Positions 61,277-64,000 of a stretch of DNA of 64,000 bases are shown here, piece after piece; the stretch's first letter is position 1; each line of letters opens with the position of its first letter. Below the pieces are notes generated by a model, which did no database searches, had not been told where the DNA came from, and worked only from the letters and a program-made list of their open reading frames with translations. The DNA is taken from contig NZ_OY726398.1 of the NCBI RefSeq assembly GCF_963378105.1, positions 1,798,001-1,862,000 of the forward strand, given 5' to 3'. This DNA is from Mycolicibacter sp. MU0102 (GTDB taxonomy: Bacteria > Actinomycetota > Actinomycetes > Mycobacteriales > Mycobacteriaceae). The translations under genes and the position numbers were made by a program.

Positions 61277-62713
61277 TCAGCAGTCGTAGTACAGCGCGAA
61301 CTCGTACGGGTGCGGCCGCACGCTGATCGGGGTGATCTCGTGGTCGCGCTTGTAGCGGATCCAGTTCTCGATGAGGTCCGGGGTGAATACACCGCCCTCG
61401 GTGAGGTATTCGTGGTCGGCCTCGAGGTTGTCCATCACCTCGGCCAGCGTGGTGGGCGCCTGTGGGATGTCGGCGGCCTCATCCGGCGGCAGCTCGTAGA
61501 GGTCCTTGTCGACCGGGGCAGCAGGCTCGATCTTGTTCTTGATGCCGTCGATGCCGGCCATCAACATGGCTGCGAACGCCAAGTAGGGGTTGCTGGAGGA
61601 GTCCGGGCAGCGGAACTCCAGCCGCTTGGCCTTGGGGTTGGTGCCGGTGATCGGGATGCGCACGCAGGCCGAACGGTTGCGCTGGCTGTAGACCAGGTTG
61701 ATCGGCGCCTCGTAGTGCGGCACCAGGCGCTTGAACGAGTTGATGGTGGGGTTGGTGAACGCCAGCAGCGACGGCGCGTGGTGCAGGATGCCGCCGATGC
61801 AGTGGCGTGCGGTGTCGGACAGTCCGGCGTAGCCGGCCTCGTCGTAGAACAGCGGCTGGCCGCCCTTCCACAGCGACAGGTGGACGTGCATGCCCGAGCC
61901 GTTGTCACCGAAGAGGGGCTTGGGCATGAATGTGACGGTCTTGCCGTTGGCCCAGGCGGTGTTCTTGATGATGTATTTGAACAGCATGACGTCGTCGGCG
62001 GCGTGCAGCAGGGTGTTGAACTTGTAGTTGATCTCGGCCTGCCCGCCGGACCCACATTCGTGGTGGCCGCGCTCCAAGGTGAAGCCGGCGTTGGCCAGGT
62101 TGGTGGTCATGGTGTCGCGCAGGTCGACGTACTGGTCGTTGGGGGCGACGGGGAAGTAGCCGCCCTTGGGGCGGGTCTTGTATCCGCGGTTGGCCCGTCC
62201 GCCGGCCTCGGTCGGCGAGCCGGTGTTCCACCAGCCCGAATCCGAGTCCACCTCGTAGAAGGTGCCGTTCATCTGCGAGTCGAAGCGCACCGAGTCGAAG
62301 ATGTAGAACTCGGCTTCGGCGCCGAAGTAGGCGGTGTCGGCAATGCCGGTGCTGGTCAGGTAGTTCTCGGCTTTGCGGGCGACGTTGCGCGGGTCGCGGG
62401 AGTAGGGCTCGCGGGTGAACGGGTCGTGGACGAAGAAGTTGAGGTTCAACGTCTTTGCAGCCCGGAACGGATCGATCTGGGCGGTGGAGAAGTCGGGGAG
62501 CAGCATCATGTCCGACTCGTGGATGGACTGGAAGCCGCGGATCGAAGATCCGTCGAAGGCCAGCCCGTCTTCGAACACGCTCGCATCCAGGGTGGACGCG
62601 GGGATCGACAGATGTTGCATCTGACCGGGCAAGTCGCAGAACTGGATGTCGACGTATTCCACGTTCTCATCGGCGACGAGCTTGAGAATGTCGTCGGCCG
62701 TCTTGTCGGTCAC
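61277..62713 (-). CDS. glnA1: GlnA1, type I glutamine synthetase
   Basis: A 478-residue enzyme, the standard length. The beta-grasp domain precedes the barrel with [37 protein letters not shown] and [14 protein letters not shown]. The adenylylation loop tyrosine is in [12 protein letters not shown]. It makes glutamine from glutamate and ammonia and is secreted in pathogenic mycobacteria. GlnE modifies it at that tyrosine. GTG at 62713 follows GGAGGAGAA; the longer open frame reads into the RDD promoter. Confidence 0.95.
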   Translation of the reverse strand: MTDKTADDILKLVADENVEYVDIQFCDLPGQMQHLSIPASTLDASVFEDGLAFDGSSIRGFQSIHESDMMLLPDFSTAQIDPFRAAKTLNLNFFVHDPFTREPYSRDPRNVARKAENYLTSTGIADTAYFGAEAEFYIFDSVRFDSQMNGTFYEVDSDSGWWNTGSPTEAGGRANRGYKTRPKGGYFPVAPNDQYVDLRDTMTTNLANAGFTLERGHHECGSGGQAEINYKFNTLLHAADDVMLFKYIIKNTAWANGKTVTFMPKPLFGDNGSGMHVHLSLWKGGQPLFYDEAGYAGLSDTARHCIGGILHHAPSLLAFTNPTINSFKRLVPHYEAPINLVYSQRNRSACVRIPITGTNPKAKRLEFRCPDSSSNPYLAFAAMLMAGIDGIKNKIEPAAPVDKDLYELPPDEAADIPQAPTTLAEVMDNLEADHEYLTEGGVFTPDLIENWIRYKRDHEITPISVRPHPYEFALYYDC

Positions 62714-62836
62714 AGAAGTGTTCTCCTCCGTTGGTAGCCCCGGTCGGACGCTGAGGTTGCCGGTGCTGACGTTACGCAATCGCGGCTGGACCCGTCGACG
62801 CCGGGTCGGATTCGCCGCCCGCCTATCGTAGGGGCC

Positions 62837-63316
62837 ATGAGCCGCACGTTCTCCTCGTGGCTGTCCGGGCCGGAGCCGACCGACACCGGCGAGTACCCCG
62901 GGCAGCGATTCGGGCTGCCCCGATCTGGCGCCGGGTCGATGGCGGGGTTCGGGCGCCGCCTGCTGGCGTTGGCGCTGGACTACTTCGTGGCGGTCGGGCT
63001 GACCGCGCTGGCGGTGCCGCTGGGCTGGATATCCAGCGAGGCCTTCCAGTACTCGCCTGACGTGCGGTTCTTGATCCTTGTGGTGTGGCTGGTGCTGGAT
63101 GCGGCGGCACTGCGGCTGTTCGGCTTCACCCCGGGCCAGTACGCCTGCGGGCTGCGGGTGATCCCGGTGGACAGCGCCGACACCGGCGTGGGGATCGTGC
63201 GCGCCGCAGTCCGCGGATTGTTGATCGCGCTGGTGGTCCCGGCGTTGTTCGCCGACGCCGACGGCCGTGGCCTGCAAGACCGGGCCACCGCGACCGCCGT
63301 GGTGCGCAGCCGCTGA
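62837..63316 (+). CDS. RDD-family membrane protein (Rv2219A-like)
   Basis: A 159-residue protein with the RDD domain: [22 protein letters not shown], then two further hydrophobic helices ([21 protein letters not shown] and [20 protein letters not shown]). The name reflects Arg/Asp residues in the first helix (RRLLALALD). It is divergent from glnA1 and convergent with the DUF4191 gene, as in M. tuberculosis. Function is unknown. Confidence 0.88.
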   Translation: MSRTFSSWLSGPEPTDTGEYPGQRFGLPRSGAGSMAGFGRRLLALALDYFVAVGLTALAVPLGWISSEAFQYSPDVRFLILVVWLVLDAAALRLFGFTPGQYACGLRVIPVDSADTGVGIVRAAVRGLLIALVVPALFADADGRGLQDRATATAVVRSR

Positions 63317-63425
63317 GCGTTCTGGGGCCTTTGCCGCCTTTAGCCGCCGGATTGAGTCTGCGTGTACGGCGGAAAAGTGCGAGTAGCCCCCGCCATCAGT
63401 GCAGAGTCAACGGGCTGGCGGCCAG

Positions 63426-64000
63426 CTAGCGTCGGCGTACCGCGCGCTGAACGCCACGCACCTTCGCGCCGCCGGGCAGCGGGCCCTTGGGCATGGCCGC
63501 GGTTCCAGTCCGCGAACCCAGCGCGGCCAGCCGCGACTCCAGCGACTCCATTTGCTTGGTGCTGATGTTGGCCGGCAGCTTGGTCAGGTAACGCTCCAGC
63601 TTGGCCAGCGGAACCTCACCGTCACCGGCGCCCACCACCACGTCATAGATCGGTACGTCACCGACGAGCCGGGCCGTGCGCTTCTTCTCCTGAGCGAGCA
63701 GCGGTTTGAGCCGGGCGGGCGAACCCTCGGCGACGAAGATGATGCCCGGCCGCCCGATGACCCGATGTACGGCGTCGAGCTGGCCAGTGGCGGACACCCC
63801 GGGGGTCACGCGCCATTTGCCACGCATGTTGTCCAGCGCCCACGCCGCCGCCCCGGCCTGCCCCTCAGCCTTGAGGTAGACCGACCGTTGAGCTCGTCGG
63901 CCGAAGATGATGAATGCCACCAGGGCGCCGAGCACCAGGCCGAGCGGAATCGTCGTCACCTTGGCGAACGTGCCGCCGTTGAGTGCCAGGGCCGTCGTCA
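63426..64000 (-). CDS. DUF4191 family membrane protein (Rv2219-like), partial
   Basis: At least 191 residues, running off the right edge. The visible part begins in a hydrophobic helix (PLGLVLGALVAFIIFGRRAQ), then a soluble domain with AWALDNMRGKWRVTPGVSATGQLDAVHRVIGRPG and a Lys/Arg-rich tail. The upstream frame stays open (TTALALNGGTFAKV), so the start is outside the window. It matches the membrane gene next to Rv2219A in M. tuberculosis. Function is unknown. Confidence 0.85.
   Translation of the reverse strand, partial: TTALALNGGTFAKVTTIPLGLVLGALVAFIIFGRRAQRSVYLKAEGQAGAAAWALDNMRGKWRVTPGVSATGQLDAVHRVIGRPGIIFVAEGSPARLKPLLAQEKKRTARLVGDVPIYDVVVGAGDGEVPLAKLERYLTKLPANISTKQMESLESRLAALGSRTGTAAMPKGPLPGGAKVRGVQRAVRRR

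Overview
The window is a high-GC actinobacterial chromosome segment from a non-tuberculous member of the Mycobacteriaceae. The FAS-II operon (fabD-acpM-kasA-kasB-accD6) with mabR and aceE beside it, ptkA-ptpA, ahpE, kmtR, caeA/hip1, a complete Mce operon, a PE-PPE-domain hydrolase and a 13E12-type HNH protein are all mycobacterial. From recalled gene order, the backbone matches the M. tuberculosis Rv2219-Rv2249 interval in inverted orientation, broken by accessory insertions. Orthologue names rest on recognition of protein sequence and order; no search was run.

Layout. 1-7.5 kb: tail of a glpD-like gene, then accessory genes (TetR, FAD monooxygenase, ICMT-like methyltransferase, LysR, SDR, Tat-exported arylsulfatase). 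7.6-17.3 kb: mycolate/FAS-II operon, its regulator mabR, and aceE. 17.4-22.7 kb: lipoprotein, DUF3052, ahpE, tRNA-Val, a kmtR plus histidine-rich metal-protein pair, fadD8-like ligase, LLM oxidoreductase. 22.7-27.8 kb: SURF1, ptpA, ptkA, NIF3, zinc-ribbon protein, RNase H/phosphatase. The cobC and cobD genes expected here in M. tuberculosis are absent. 27.8-32.1 kb: XRE-cupin regulator, a 31-residue membrane peptide coupled to a YeiH transporter, a reductase/methyltransferase pair, a 2OG oxygenase. 32.3-43.1 kb: an Mce operon (two YrbE permeases, MceA-F, two Mce-associated proteins, a secreted CAP protein), then rnpB.

43.5-46.9 kb is the most unusual part: a small, visibly lower-GC island inserted at the 3' end of rnpB. 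A perfect 27-bp copy of the rnpB 3' end bounds it, and matching paired repeats that look like integrase arm sites lie inside each end, but no integrase gene is present. Its only convincing cargo is a two-gene unit: a 161-residue protein of unknown family and a 736-residue fusion of a caspase-like protease (His76/Cys125) to a Ser/Thr protein kinase and an unknown C-terminal domain. I infer a defence or programmed-death system carried by a non-autonomous integrative element.

46.9-48.8 kb holds a small hypothetical gene and an IS3-family element with a clear -1 frameshift signal. 48.8-64 kb returns to backbone: CYTH-CHAD protein flanked by a repeated 48-bp palindromic element, panB, caeA, glnA2, glnE, a hotdog thioesterase, the PE-PPE hydrolase, the HNH protein, glnA1, an RDD membrane protein and a DUF4191 protein that runs off the end. 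The glnA1/glnE/glnA2 group is the nitrogen-assimilation module: GlnE adenylylates glutamine synthetase GlnA1, and GlnA2 is a paralogue.
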